Below, piece after piece: positions 25,839 through 34,194 of a stretch of 64,000 nucleotides of DNA (positions within the stretch are counted from its first letter, which is position 1; each line of letters begins with the position of its first letter). The DNA is from Propionicimonas paludicola. GTDB taxonomy: Bacteria > Actinomycetota > Actinomycetes > Propionibacteriales > Propionibacteriaceae. The notes beneath the pieces are model-generated. The model worked only from the letters and a program-made list of their open reading frames with translations. It made no database searches and was not told where the DNA came from. A program made the position numbers and the translations under genes. Where the stretch lies: assembly GCF_002563675.1 (NCBI RefSeq), contig NZ_PDJC01000001.1, forward strand, positions 2,914,001-2,978,000, written 5' to 3'.

Positions 25839-26402
25839 GTGCCGAGCGACAGCGCCCTCCCGTCGGCGGAGCTGGCTGTCCGCTTGCGGAACGGCGATCA
25901 GCAGGCGCTGGCCGAAGCATTCGCCCAGCACTCCCGCCTGGTCCATACGGTTGCACTGCGGACCCTGGGAAATCACCACGATGCCGAGGACGTCACCCAG
26001 CAAGTCTTCGTGGCCGCCTGGCGTGGCCGTCACGGTCTGGATCCGGCGCGGGGCAGTCTGGCCGGCTGGCTGGTGGGGATCACCAAGCATGTGATCGCCG
26101 ATGTGATGGCGCAGCGGGCCAGGAGCGTCCGCAACCTGCACGCGGTGGCTGCCGAGGCCGGGCCGACGGCGACTCCGGGTCTGGACGGAACTGTCGTCGA
26201 CAAGGTCGTGGTGGCTGCGGCGCTGGCCAACCTCGGCGAGCCACGGGCCACGATCCTGCGGCTGTCGTTCGGCGAGGAGCACACTCATGAGGAGATCGCC
26301 CAGCGCCTCGATCTTCCGCTGGGTACGGTGAAGAGCCACATTCGGCGCGGACTGCTGCAGTTACGAGAGGACATCCGGGAGGTGAGGGCCGATGCATCCT
26401 GA
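25839..26402 (+). CDS. sigK: ECF sigma factor, SigK-like
   Basis: A 187-aa sigma-70 family ECF factor. Region 2 is at about residues 15-85 (HSRLVHTVALRTLGNHHDAEDVTQQVFVAAW) and region 4 at about 130-180 (LRLSFGEEHTHEEIAQRLDLPLGTVKSHIRRGL). It overlaps the anti-sigma gene by 11 bp. The start is GTG 25839, only 6 nt after a -10-like TATGCT (25827-25832) and with no ribosome site, so the transcript is probably leaderless. The SigK assignment rests on the RskA-like partner and the adjacent fasciclin genes, as in mycobacteria. Confidence 0.85.
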   Translation: MPSDSALPSAELAVRLRNGDQQALAEAFAQHSRLVHTVALRTLGNHHDAEDVTQQVFVAAWRGRHGLDPARGSLAGWLVGITKHVIADVMAQRARSVRNLHAVAAEAGPTATPGLDGTVVDKVVVAAALANLGEPRATILRLSFGEEHTHEEIAQRLDLPLGTVKSHIRRGLLQLREDIREVRADAS

Positions 26403-27102
26403 GGACGAAATCCTGGCCCAGCTCGCTCTCGGCGAGTCCGTGGATCCGTCGGCCGCCGCCCATGTGGCCGGCTGTGAGTCCTGCCAGGCAGTGGTCGGCG
26501 AGCTGCGCGAGACCATGTCGCTGGTCGGTGAGGCCGCCGACGAGGAGTTGGTGGCTCCGCCCGCCTCGGTGTGGGAGTCCATTCGTGCCGAGGTGGCGGA
26601 CGAGGCCGCACCGGCGCCCACAGCCCCCGCTGCTCCGAGCGTCCCGGACGAACTGGCCCGGCGGCGACGTCCGGCTTTCGGCTGGATCGCCGCAGCCGCG
26701 GCGATCGGTGTGGTGGCCGGTGTAGTCGGAACTCAGGTCGTCGGGAATGCCCCGGGACTCCGACCCACGGTGCTGGCCCAGACGCAGCTGGACACCCTCG
26801 ACACCGGCACCCGCGGCGGCGAGGCCGAACTGCTCTCGTCCGCGGCCAGCGGTCTGGATCTACGGGTGCAGGTGAAGCCGCTGGATCCCGGCGACGGCTA
26901 CCTCGAGGTGTGGCTGATCAACACCGACCTGAAGCGGATGGTCTCGATCGGAGTGCTGCCGAAGGACGCCACCGTCCAGGACTTCCGGATCACCGGCAGC
27001 CTGATCGAGCAGGGTTACGTGATCGTCGACATCTCTCGCGAGCGGTTCGACGACCGTCCCCAGCACTCCGGCGACAGCCTGCTGCGGGGCAGCCTGAGCT
27101 GA
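26392..27102 (+). CDS. rskA: anti-sigma factor, RskA-like
   Basis: A 236-aa membrane anti-sigma factor. The cytoplasmic N-terminus has a zinc-associated anti-sigma motif HVAGCESCQ (HxxxCxxC, about residues 24-32). One transmembrane helix follows (FGWIAAAAAIGVVAGVVGT, about 97-116), then an extracytoplasmic RskA-type domain (about 130-236) with LDLRVQVKPLDPGDGYLEVWLI and MVSIGVL. It would hold the sigma factor at the membrane until intramembrane proteolysis releases it. It starts inside the sigma gene, giving coupled translation. Confidence 0.88.
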   Translation: MHPEDEILAQLALGESVDPSAAAHVAGCESCQAVVGELRETMSLVGEAADEELVAPPASVWESIRAEVADEAAPAPTAPAAPSVPDELARRRRPAFGWIAAAAAIGVVAGVVGTQVVGNAPGLRPTVLAQTQLDTLDTGTRGGEAELLSSAASGLDLRVQVKPLDPGDGYLEVWLINTDLKRMVSIGVLPKDATVQDFRITGSLIEQGYVIVDISRERFDDRPQHSGDSLLRGSLS

Positions 27103-27133
27103 ACGCCGGACGGTGCCGGGGCGATCATCCTGG

Positions 27134-27574
27134 TCAGCTGTTGGCCGGCTGCACCTGGATGGTGAAGCTCACTGACTTGCCGGCCGGATCGGTCAGGGTC
27201 GCCTTCGTGGTGCCCACCTTCTTTGCGTCGAAGCCCGGGTTGAAACTGGCCCCGTCCCGGGTGCCACCGGGGGAGAACACCGCGACAGTGGCGTCCTCGG
27301 TACTGCCCGTCCACTTGCCCAGCTCGTCCCCGGTGGACTCACTCGTGATCACCACAGCACTGTCCTGACGGACGCTGATGGTCTGACCGGCCAGCTTGTC
27401 CGGCTCAACGAAGACCGGCGGACGCAGTTGGGAGTTACCGGCACTCGACGCCTCCGCGGACGGACTTGTGGCCGGAACCGTCGTCGACCTAGCCGGCGCA
27501 CCCGCGCTGGTGCAGGCGGTCATCATGATGGTTGCCGCGATCAGCGCCGCGACGCCGATGAACTTGCGAAACAT
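27134..27574 (-). CDS. lipoprotein of unknown function
   Basis: A 146-aa lipoprotein. The signal MFRKFIGVAALIAATIMMTACTS carries a lipobox ending in Cys at about residue 21, followed by a Ser/Ala/Thr linker to about 48. The remaining 95 residues look like one beta-sandwich domain (LAGQTISVRQDSAVVITSES, ...VGTTKATLTDPAGKSVSFTIQV), comparable to Ig-like or BIg-type folds. The start at 27574 has GAGAGG upstream. It converges on the anti-sigma gene with a 31-bp gap. I do not recognise a family. Confidence 0.75.
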   Translation of the reverse strand: MFRKFIGVAALIAATIMMTACTSAGAPARSTTVPATSPSAEASSAGNSQLRPPVFVEPDKLAGQTISVRQDSAVVITSESTGDELGKWTGSTEDATVAVFSPGGTRDGASFNPGFDAKKVGTTKATLTDPAGKSVSFTIQVQPANS

Positions 27575-27935
27575 ACCGGGCCTCTCTCCGGATGGACACT
27601 CAACACTCACACCCACGCACCGATCACGCGAAACGTTGCGTCCACTGGGGGATTTGGAACAAGGAGGCGTCACACCAAGCGCGGGGACAGCTATCACCAG
27701 CAAGACGGCTCAGACTCTCCACACCCCACCGATCTGAACTAGTGAGACACCACGGGTGGCAACAGCCGGACCGAGCTTCTCGAACCGGAGATCTTCCAGG
27801 TCGGCTGTCATCGTCACCATCAGCCGCATTGACTTGGGGAGCAGCAGTTCATGACTGGGATCTATCATGGGACCGCTAGGCGGAATGGTGGCGAGCGACC
27901 GATGCCATTGCTCCCAGGCCTTCGTTGCTTTTCCG
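27575..27935 (-). other. 361-bp gap; possible C-terminal remnant of the nuclease-like gene
   Basis: The part from 27575 to about 27700 looks non-coding. From 27710 an open frame runs leftward (27985 to 27710, 91 codons) and overlaps the end of the nuclease-like gene in another frame. Its last 50 codons look protein-like (LRLMVTMTADLEDLRFEKLG style). It may be a frameshifted continuation of that gene or a chance frame; the sequence alone does not decide. Confidence 0.3.
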
Positions 27936-28619
27936 CTAGACGAAGACACTCCAAGCCAGAACACCCCAGTTCGGCGGATCCACATAAGACGGCTTGTGGA
28001 GCCGCGTCACGATTCTGGTCGGCATCTCAGGCAACTTCTCAGCGACCTTGGCCCGCAGGCTTGCATCGAGAACTGAGGCGGCGCCAACGGTCGACCTAAT
28101 GAAGTATGTGTTCTGATTCCCGTCATATGCCGACTGGAGAAGCTGCTTGGGTCTTCTCCCCCCGTGTGGAGCCAGCACGCCAGTCGACAGCCTCTTCGCC
28201 ATGGCACTCTTACCCCCGGCAAGGACGAAGAGGCAGGTCGCCTCGGGATGGGCTTGGCGGACAAGGGCCAGCCTGCACAGGTCGAGGAGGATGTTCTCCT
28301 CGCTTGCGTGCGTGGATCCAGCCCACTTGGCTTCGATGCACACCAGGGGGATCGTCTCGTTCGCTCGAGAGGTGATGGCGAAGTCCACCTCTCGCTTACG
28401 GCCACTTCCAGCTACACCTCGCCGTTGCAGCACCGGCACTGCATGAGACGGGCGTATCGCCTCATCCTGAGCGTTTGAGTTCGAAGCCAGTATCTGCATA
28501 AGCACTCCATGCAAGTACGCCTCACTGAAGGCGTGCCCGAGGTTACACGCGAAATCGAACTCAAGTCGGCCATACAGGCCGTCAGAAATCTTCCTGGCGA
28601 GTGTGGTCTGTTGAAGCAT
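27936..28619 (-). CDS. PD-(D/E)XK nuclease-like protein of unknown role
   Basis: A 227-aa protein with a nuclease-like core: GRKREVDFAITSR (Asp) followed by IPLVCIEAKWAG (Glu-x-Lys) at about residues 75-102, then helices EENILLDLCRLALVRQAHP and the strand CLFVLAGGK. This is the layout of PD-(D/E)XK restriction-type folds. No methylase or helicase partner is adjacent. Base composition looks lower in GC than the flanking core genes, which suits acquired DNA. The frame ends early compared with a further open frame at 27710-27985, so a C-terminal frameshift is possible. Confidence 0.55.
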   Translation of the reverse strand: MLQQTTLARKISDGLYGRLEFDFACNLGHAFSEAYLHGVLMQILASNSNAQDEAIRPSHAVPVLQRRGVAGSGRKREVDFAITSRANETIPLVCIEAKWAGSTHASEENILLDLCRLALVRQAHPEATCLFVLAGGKSAMAKRLSTGVLAPHGGRRPKQLLQSAYDGNQNTYFIRSTVGAASVLDASLRAKVAEKLPEMPTRIVTRLHKPSYVDPPNWGVLAWSVFV

Positions 28620-28764
28620 GCTGCGATCAAAGCACGTCGCTGGGATAGTTGGGGCTGCTTCTGACCAAGTGGCGACACCATCTCGGGCCGGGAATGGGGA
28701 GCCCCGGGAGTCCTCGGGACCTCCGATGCTGGCTGCTCGAGACGTGCGAGGGAGTTCTGCCTAC

Positions 28765-29184
28765 TCAGGACAGAAGCAGTAGACCCTCGAGAGGGACGCT
28801 GCCGAGTTCTGCGGTGAGGATCACGTCCCGTCCGGTGGTGCCACAAGTGATCGACTGGGAGCTGTCCAGGTCGTCGGGATCCCGAGCCTCCACCCGGCAG
28901 CCGGCGGCCACAGCCTGCGTGAGTAGTTGGTCCAGGCCATCGTGCTCCCACGAGGCGTACACCTGACCGCCTGAGTCGCAGCTATCGCCGAACCTGGTGA
29001 AGTGCAGGCTCGGGATTCGGCTGCTGAGCTCATCGACCGCGCGGTCCAGCTGCGCCGTGGCAGAGTCGCCACACGACGGGGCGATCACGTTGGCACGCAG
29101 CCACCAGAAGGTCAGTCCGCCGCTCACCAGGACACCAACCACGGCCAGGATGGTCCAGGCAAGAGCACGATCAGACAACTTCAT
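28765..29184 (-). CDS. small membrane-anchored protein of unknown function
   Basis: A 139-aa protein with one N-terminal membrane helix (ALAWTILAVVGVLVSGGLTFWWL, about residues 7-29) and an extracytoplasmic part containing four Cys (SCGD, DSCDSG, AGCRVE, ITCGT), which could form two disulfides. No family recognised. It is divergent from the lipoprotein gene at 29331 within the accessory region. Confidence 0.6.
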   Translation of the reverse strand: MKLSDRALAWTILAVVGVLVSGGLTFWWLRANVIAPSCGDSATAQLDRAVDELSSRIPSLHFTRFGDSCDSGGQVYASWEHDGLDQLLTQAVAAGCRVEARDPDDLDSSQSITCGTTGRDVILTAELGSVPLEGLLLLS

Positions 29185-29330
29185 GTCACCGCCAACGTTG
29201 GTGGAGTCTGCATTCAGACGGGGGTTGCTTCAAACCTACTGCGTCTTGAGTTGCACTCAAGTTGTCACCTAGGGGCCTCAACAATGCTGGTCTGGAAGGC
29301 GTCTACGTAGTGAAGGAGGATCGATTGATC

Positions 29331-29741
29331 ATGAACCGAGCACGCCATGGACGCCTCTTCCTGCTGCCGGTAGCTGTTGCGGCTGTGTTCGCCCTGCTGG
29401 CCGGTTGCACTGCAGCGAGCAATGAGCCCGTGTCCACGCCAACGCCAACACCTGCGCCTGGCCTACTAGTCGGGCACCTGTACGTGAAGGGAGGCTTAGA
29501 CCCCAAGACCTATACCTATGCGGCGAAGCTGACCGCGACCGCGATCTACACTTCGACACCAGCTGTCTACAACTTCGAGGCAGGCAAGGATGGTGCGTTC
29601 CGTATCGAGTTGCCGCCGGGCATCTACATGGTCACCAGCGTCCCGATCGGGAACGAAAGTGGCGGGCAAGTGGATCCGCACGAGGTGACCATTCGGTCAG
29701 GCGGAACCTACACACTGGAAACCACTTCGATTCACCCGTAG
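29331..29741 (+). CDS. small lipoprotein of unknown function
   Basis: A 136-aa lipoprotein: signal peptide with lipobox LLAGC at about residue 25, a Thr/Pro linker (STPTPTPAPG), then a beta-rich domain of about 90 residues resembling carboxypeptidase-regulatory or SpaA-like folds (GLLVGHLYVKGGL, GAFRIELPPGIYMVTSVPIG). The ribosome site AAGGAGG at 29313-29319 is 11 nt from ATG 29331 and 5 nt from an in-frame TTG at 29325; either may be used. Confidence 0.65.
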   Translation: MNRARHGRLFLLPVAVAAVFALLAGCTAASNEPVSTPTPTPAPGLLVGHLYVKGGLDPKTYTYAAKLTATAIYTSTPAVYNFEAGKDGAFRIELPPGIYMVTSVPIGNESGGQVDPHEVTIRSGGTYTLETTSIHP

Positions 29742-29849
29742 CCGCCGCGCAGGTTCGGCATTCTGGCCAGCGGCTGCTCCTCGACTCACTTTTCGCCAGG
29801 CCCGATACGAACAGGAAGTGGTCGATAGCCTGAGCTGGGAGGTCGTGAG

Positions 29850-31205
29850 GTGAGCGTTCAGGAGACGGTTCATCGGCTGGTGCTGGACTGGGAGGCCGCC
29901 GTTCTGGACGGACTCGACGAGGATGAACGCGTCCCGTCGATCCTCCGGGCACCGGCCTCGGCGGAGGCGATCGCAGCGCTCGAGGAGCGGCTCGGCCGCA
30001 CCCTTCCGCCCTCCTATCGGGCGTTCCTGGAACTCACCGATGGCGCGATCACCAAGCCGGGGTGGGACCACATCCTCCTCCCGAGCAACGAAGGCGACGA
30101 TGCCGGACTGCTGACCACCGGCCAGGTCGGATGGCTACGAGACAAGAGTCCCGACACTGTGGAGATCTGGAGCGATGGGCCCGAGAGCAACCTCCCCGAC
30201 GAGGTGTACTTCGACTACAGCCGGACGCAGGACTGCGTCCAGCTCAAGGTGAGCCATCTTCCGCACCTGCTCCAGATCTCGTGCTTCGAGTGGGAGAGTG
30301 CCATCCTGCTCAATCCGCTGGCCTGCCAGTCGGACGGCGAGTGGGAGGCCTGGAGCTTCGATGTCACCGACCCCGGCGCATTCCGGTACCGCTCGTTTGC
30401 CGACCTCCTGCGTGCCGACACGACCGAGCTCCGCAAGCGCCACGCGCAAGAGATCGCGGAGGCCTCGGGGTACATCCCTGGACTGGAGTCGGCCTTCGCT
30501 GAACTCGATGCGCGCACGGACGACGCAGCAGTGAACCGGCACTGGGAGATCAGACAACTGCAGGACCCGCAGCCATGGCTGCACCGACTAATCGCCCTCA
30601 CTGACCACCCCCACGCCGACGTCCGCAGCTCCGTGTGGAGCGCGATCGCTCGCGTCCCCACCACCGAGGCATTGGAGGCGGTGCTCGGCCTCGTCCACAC
30701 CGAAAGCGATGAGTGGGTGATCGGTTCGGTGATGACCCGGCTGGCCACCGACCCCGACCCGCGCGCGCACCAGGCAGGGGTCGACCTGCTCTCTCGTGGA
30801 CGGATCGCCTACACGGTGTACGCCGACCAAGCCGGGCTCGACCTGCTGTGGGACGCGTGGCTGCTCCACGACAACCCCGAATGCCTCGAGCGGCTGGTCG
30901 GTTGCGGCGATCCCCGGGCGACTGAACCCGCTCGCGCCCTCCTAGTGGACGCGTCGACGCCAGCCGACCGGATTGAGAGGCTCGTCTCGGCTGCCTCGCG
31001 TCCGCGGGACCCGTCGCTGGCTCAGGCTGTGAGTGCGGTGGCTCAGCAGGGACGGGTGGACGTGTCCTCAGCCTTGTCCACCCTGATGCAGATGGGGGCC
31101 CTGGACGAGGCGCTCGCCCTGATCACCCCTGCGATGCTCGACGACGCCGAACAAGGCGAGATGTGGCGTGGCTGGGTCGAGATGATCGAGAAGCAGCGCA
31201 GGTAA
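29850..31205 (+). CDS. SMI1/KNR4-domain protein with HEAT-like C-terminus
   Basis: A 451-aa protein. Residues about 35-185 form an SMI1/KNR4 (SUKH) domain: AIAALEERLGRTLPPSYRAFLELTDG, ending DPGAFRYRSFADLL. The C-terminal 230 residues are helical repeats resembling HEAT/armadillo units (ALTDHPHADVRSSVWSAIARVP, VHTESDEWVIGSVMTRLATDPDP). SUKH proteins often serve as immunity proteins against polymorphic toxins; no toxin gene is visible next to it. The start is GTG 29850 after GAGGTCGTGAG. It lies in the accessory region before the tRNA-Ile element. Confidence 0.78.
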   Translation: MSVQETVHRLVLDWEAAVLDGLDEDERVPSILRAPASAEAIAALEERLGRTLPPSYRAFLELTDGAITKPGWDHILLPSNEGDDAGLLTTGQVGWLRDKSPDTVEIWSDGPESNLPDEVYFDYSRTQDCVQLKVSHLPHLLQISCFEWESAILLNPLACQSDGEWEAWSFDVTDPGAFRYRSFADLLRADTTELRKRHAQEIAEASGYIPGLESAFAELDARTDDAAVNRHWEIRQLQDPQPWLHRLIALTDHPHADVRSSVWSAIARVPTTEALEAVLGLVHTESDEWVIGSVMTRLATDPDPRAHQAGVDLLSRGRIAYTVYADQAGLDLLWDAWLLHDNPECLERLVGCGDPRATEPARALLVDASTPADRIERLVSAASRPRDPSLAQAVSAVAQQGRVDVSSALSTLMQMGALDEALALITPAMLDDAEQGEMWRGWVEMIEKQRR

Positions 31206-31428
31206 CCGCGGCCCTCGCTGGTCGGACCCTCCACACCCGGCTCCGGCTGTTGAAACAGCGGGCTGCCGGATGGCTCACACCCCAACTTGAGCCCGACGAC
31301 GCTCCTGACGAAGGCGAGATCGTAGCCAGGAGCGGTGACCCTGATGCCCTTCTCGCGCACTTCCAGATCGCCCGCGATAGGACGCTCCCGCGACCTGTGC
31401 GGCACAAGCGCGCGTGTTGTTCGCGTTC

Positions 31429-31968
31429 CTACCGATCCGTGTCGATAGTCCACATGAGATCGGCGACCATATCGCCGGAGCCGCCACTGCTGGTGGTGTC
31501 GGCGGCGAAGAGGCTGACCAGGTACGTCCCGGCAGGCACCCTGGGCTGCGCGGCCTGCCACCAACCGTCCCCCAGGAACCGGCTGTTCACCTCGACCGCA
31601 TGGTCGGCGCCGTCGGCGCCGAGAGGCTCTAGCGTCACCACCAGTTCGTTGAACTCCTTGGTCGCGACGAACACGAGGATCTCCCTCGGCGAACCGATCT
31701 CCGGCGGATGATGATCGACACCATCCGCACAGCCGCTGCTGGACCCACCCGACCAGCAGTAGGTGTAGGGCTCGAGTTCGAGCTGGGTATCGGCGTACCG
31801 CACGACGAATGGTCTCGGCCTGAAGCTGGGAGCCTCCTTGTCGCCATGCCGAACGGTGAGCGTCGGCGTTGGAACTGAGGACGGCACGTTCCCGGGCGTA
31901 GCTGCCGAGACAGACCCACACCCCGCGAGAACCATGCCGATGACGGCGACTAGGACAGTGTTTCTCAT
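31429..31968 (-). CDS. lipoprotein of unknown function
   Basis: A 179-aa lipoprotein starting MRNTVLVAVIGMVLAGCGSVS with lipobox Cys at about residue 17 and a Pro/Thr/Ser linker. The mature domain has two Cys (YTYCWSGG, SGCADG) that may form a disulfide and a beta-rich C-terminus. The start at 31968 has GGAGG 5 nt upstream; an ATG 12 nt earlier overlaps that site. No family recognised. It is the last gene before the left attachment repeat. Confidence 0.65.
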   Translation of the reverse strand: MRNTVLVAVIGMVLAGCGSVSAATPGNVPSSVPTPTLTVRHGDKEAPSFRPRPFVVRYADTQLELEPYTYCWSGGSSSGCADGVDHHPPEIGSPREILVFVATKEFNELVVTLEPLGADGADHAVEVNSRFLGDGWWQAAQPRVPAGTYLVSLFAADTTSSGGSGDMVADLMWTIDTDR

Positions 31969-32187
31969 CACATCCTCCACGCGTTCGACACCACGAGCGT
32001 TGCATTCTCAGCGGAGGCCAAGACGGCCGAGCTGTCGGCGGCAAATGCGAGCGTTCCGTCTCCCGTCGACGAGCCTTGGTGGCCCGATGAAGATCCCGCA
32101 AGAGACGAGGCGCGCCGAAAATGCCAGAAGAAGAGGCTTCGGACGGCATGTGCCCCACCCTCACAGAACCGGAGGGGCGGGCGGGGA
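31969..32187. other. non-coding stretch left of the element
   Basis: Together with the left end of the element (to 32394) this forms a gene-free stretch of about 425 bp. The part up to 32187 shows no coding frame, hairpin or repeat I can support, apart from serving as the upstream region of the leftward lipoprotein gene. Confidence 0.4.
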
Positions 32188-32220
32188 AGATCTGGTGGGC
32201 CTAACTGGACTTGAACCAGT
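32188..32220 (-). repeat. attL: 33-bp copy of the tRNA-Ile 3' end
   Basis: Identical over 33 bp to 39079-39111. It contains the T-arm half, acceptor strand and CCA of tRNA-Ile but not the rest of the gene, so it is a target-site duplicate, not a tRNA. It marks the left boundary of an integrated element. Just inside, CAACGCG (32221-32227) and CGCGTTG (32264-32270) form an inverted repeat and GCCTAACTGG from the core recurs at 32270-32279, possible recombinase arm sites. Confidence 0.9.
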
Positions 32221-32394
32221 CAACGCGGTTCCCGGAAGGTGCCTCTCACAAGGCCAAACGAGACGCGTTGCCTAACTGGCCTCGCGACGGTGCATCTTAC
32301 GTGCAATGCCGCGTTCCAGGCATCGCGACCGCCGATTCGTGGGTGGCCGACAACAAGGAATCGTTCTCAACTCCTGGACGTTCGGCGGGCGCAG

Positions 32395-33828
32395 TCAGCG
32401 GTGGGACAGGATGCGCACTCGGACCTGCCATGACAACGGGGTCTCGTCAACCTTCGACATAGCCATCCTGCCTCGTATTGCTGACACCGCAAGCACGACC
32501 GCCACCAAGAGGCTGTACGCCCCGGTCGTCGTCCAGATGCGTACTAGGTCGAGTGCAACAACGGGCCACACTTGATACGGGCCCAACTGGTTGCGGACGA
32601 GAACCATCGAGCCTGCCGCTAGCAGGGATCCAAGCACGGTGATTCCTACGAGCACCTTTGGCCAGATCAGGACTCTGCCGAGCAGCTTGTGTTCGCCTCT
32701 TCTGGTGAGGTATGCCGCCACGGTTGACGGAGCGAGAAGAAGGAGGGCGATGGTGGATTGCGCGTCGGCCAAGATCCCGAAAGTAGCCTGGTACCAGGCA
32801 CCCACGAGTAGGAGCAAAGCCGAGATACCAGTCGTGATCATGGCGGGTATGGCGAACTCAGCAGCGCTCGGCACCAGCCTTGCGAGGGCAAGGTAAGACC
32901 CAACCTGCAGCCCAGACGAGTACAGCACCCCGCGTTCATGGGTAACCCGGCGCTCAAAGGTCTGCTTTCCTGCCGGGGGCGACCCGTCCTGAATCCGGGC
33001 CAGGGTCATCTCCGTGAGGCTTAAGCCTGGCGGCGCGATCAACCTCAGATGCTCTCGCTCCGCTCGACCAACGGCGGGCGCCTCGATGAGGATTGATGCT
33101 GGTTCCCATCCGATCCGCCCGGCGTTGCGTCGTCTCGTGATGATCGATTCACGCTCTACATAGCGGAGTTTGACCAGCGTCAGTCCTCCGTCCTTCCGCA
33201 GATAGATGGTCGGCATGAAGAGTCTGGTGAAGTCGACGATCGTCGGCACGATGTGCTCATTCTCGAAGACCGCGTCCCACACCGCGCTGTCTTTAGCGTT
33301 TGGTATGACACCGTTCTCGCCTCCGAGCGTCCACGCGTCGATGTCCCGGGAGGCAGGGTCCCCACTCACCAACTTTTCGTAGTCGGTCTTGGAAGGCATG
33401 TCCTTCGCGATTACGTAGAGCTTCTGGATCAGGTAGTCCGACAGTTCGATACCTGGCATGTGTTCGGCGATGCGACTGAGCATTGTGGCGTGAGCGGCCT
33501 GGGAGTCCTCGTGGCTGGTGGCAATAGAGACGGCGCCTCCGCTGTGGTCGCGCACATCGACATCCAAGAGCAGGGTCTTCTGGAGCATTGCCAAAGGAAC
33601 GGGGAGTTTGCGGACGTGCTCCCCATCGACTCCTGCGTCGCGAGCCCTTTCCGCTACTCGTTCCATATCGATGTCAAGCGTCACCCGCCGTTCGACTCGT
33701 TTGAGGTCAACGATGTGAACAGTCTCAACTCGCCGGCGCACCCAGGAAGGGTCATCAATTAAGGCACAAAAGTACCGGCCCACCGTCTGCGCCGATTTGG
33801 GAGACGATGGGCCAGCATCGAGCTTCAC
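32395..33828 (-). CDS. protein of unknown function with C-terminal membrane helices
   Basis: A 477-aa protein. The first 320 residues are soluble and mixed alpha/beta (RRVTLDIDMERVAERARDAG, YLIQKLYVIAKDMPSKTDYEKL, REHLRLIAPPGLSLTEMTL). The last 150 residues hold about four membrane helices (around 332-352, 358-376, 392-414, 430-455). Its GTG start overlaps the stop of the small gene upstream (GTGA). I do not recognise a family. A soluble sensor domain plus a multi-helix membrane tail, inside an island, is reminiscent of membrane-acting defence effectors, but that is only an analogy. Confidence 0.65.
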   Translation of the reverse strand: MKLDAGPSSPKSAQTVGRYFCALIDDPSWVRRRVETVHIVDLKRVERRVTLDIDMERVAERARDAGVDGEHVRKLPVPLAMLQKTLLLDVDVRDHSGGAVSIATSHEDSQAAHATMLSRIAEHMPGIELSDYLIQKLYVIAKDMPSKTDYEKLVSGDPASRDIDAWTLGGENGVIPNAKDSAVWDAVFENEHIVPTIVDFTRLFMPTIYLRKDGGLTLVKLRYVERESIITRRRNAGRIGWEPASILIEAPAVGRAEREHLRLIAPPGLSLTEMTLARIQDGSPPAGKQTFERRVTHERGVLYSSGLQVGSYLALARLVPSAAEFAIPAMITTGISALLLLVGAWYQATFGILADAQSTIALLLLAPSTVAAYLTRRGEHKLLGRVLIWPKVLVGITVLGSLLAAGSMVLVRNQLGPYQVWPVVALDLVRIWTTTGAYSLLVAVVLAVSAIRGRMAMSKVDETPLSWQVRVRILSHR

Positions 33829-34031
33829 CGACTTCGACGGGTTTGCGAGTGCGCGGGACGGAACCCGCGGGCGCTCGCGCGCGTCGCGAGGGCACCCTCA
33901 GCCGACCGGACGACAATGAAGCCATCCTTGCCTTGGCTGTTCCAGACCTTGTCGACCCAGGCCTTCTCGCCATCCGTCGTGTCGTAGACGTTCGCCACGT
34001 CGTTCTCCCTCGGTCCATCCTTGATGGCCAC
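33825..34031 (-). CDS. small protein of unknown function
   Basis: A 68-aa open frame (MAIKDGPRENDVANVYDTTDGE ... ending with a very basic tail SARGFRPAHSQTRRSR). The last 4 bp overlap the start of the 477-aa gene as GTGA, the arrangement expected for translational coupling, which is the main reason to believe it. No domain recognised. Confidence 0.4.
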   Translation of the reverse strand: MAIKDGPRENDVANVYDTTDGEKAWVDKVWNSQGKDGFIVVRSAEGALATRASARGFRPAHSQTRRSR

Positions 34032-34194
34032 CCGATCAGCCGTCGGCGTGTCGGCTTGACGCGTGATCGAGCGAGTCTATCTCTTCGCCCGGACGTCCGA
34101 CAAATTGGTGCCCTTCGCGGATATTTCTGCCAATACTAGCCACTAATGTCATTTCTATGGAGATTTTGGTCCAAGATCGGGACCGCGTCGTCGG

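Noticed and set aside
31043-32164. 373-codon minus-strand frame across the SMI1/KNR4 gene end and a lipoprotein gene
   Set aside because: Arg/Ser-rich with no domain; overlaps better-supported genes in other frames.
32188-32270. second tRNA-Ile gene
   Set aside because: Only the last 33 bases of the tRNA match; the anticodon and D-arms are absent. It is the attL repeat.
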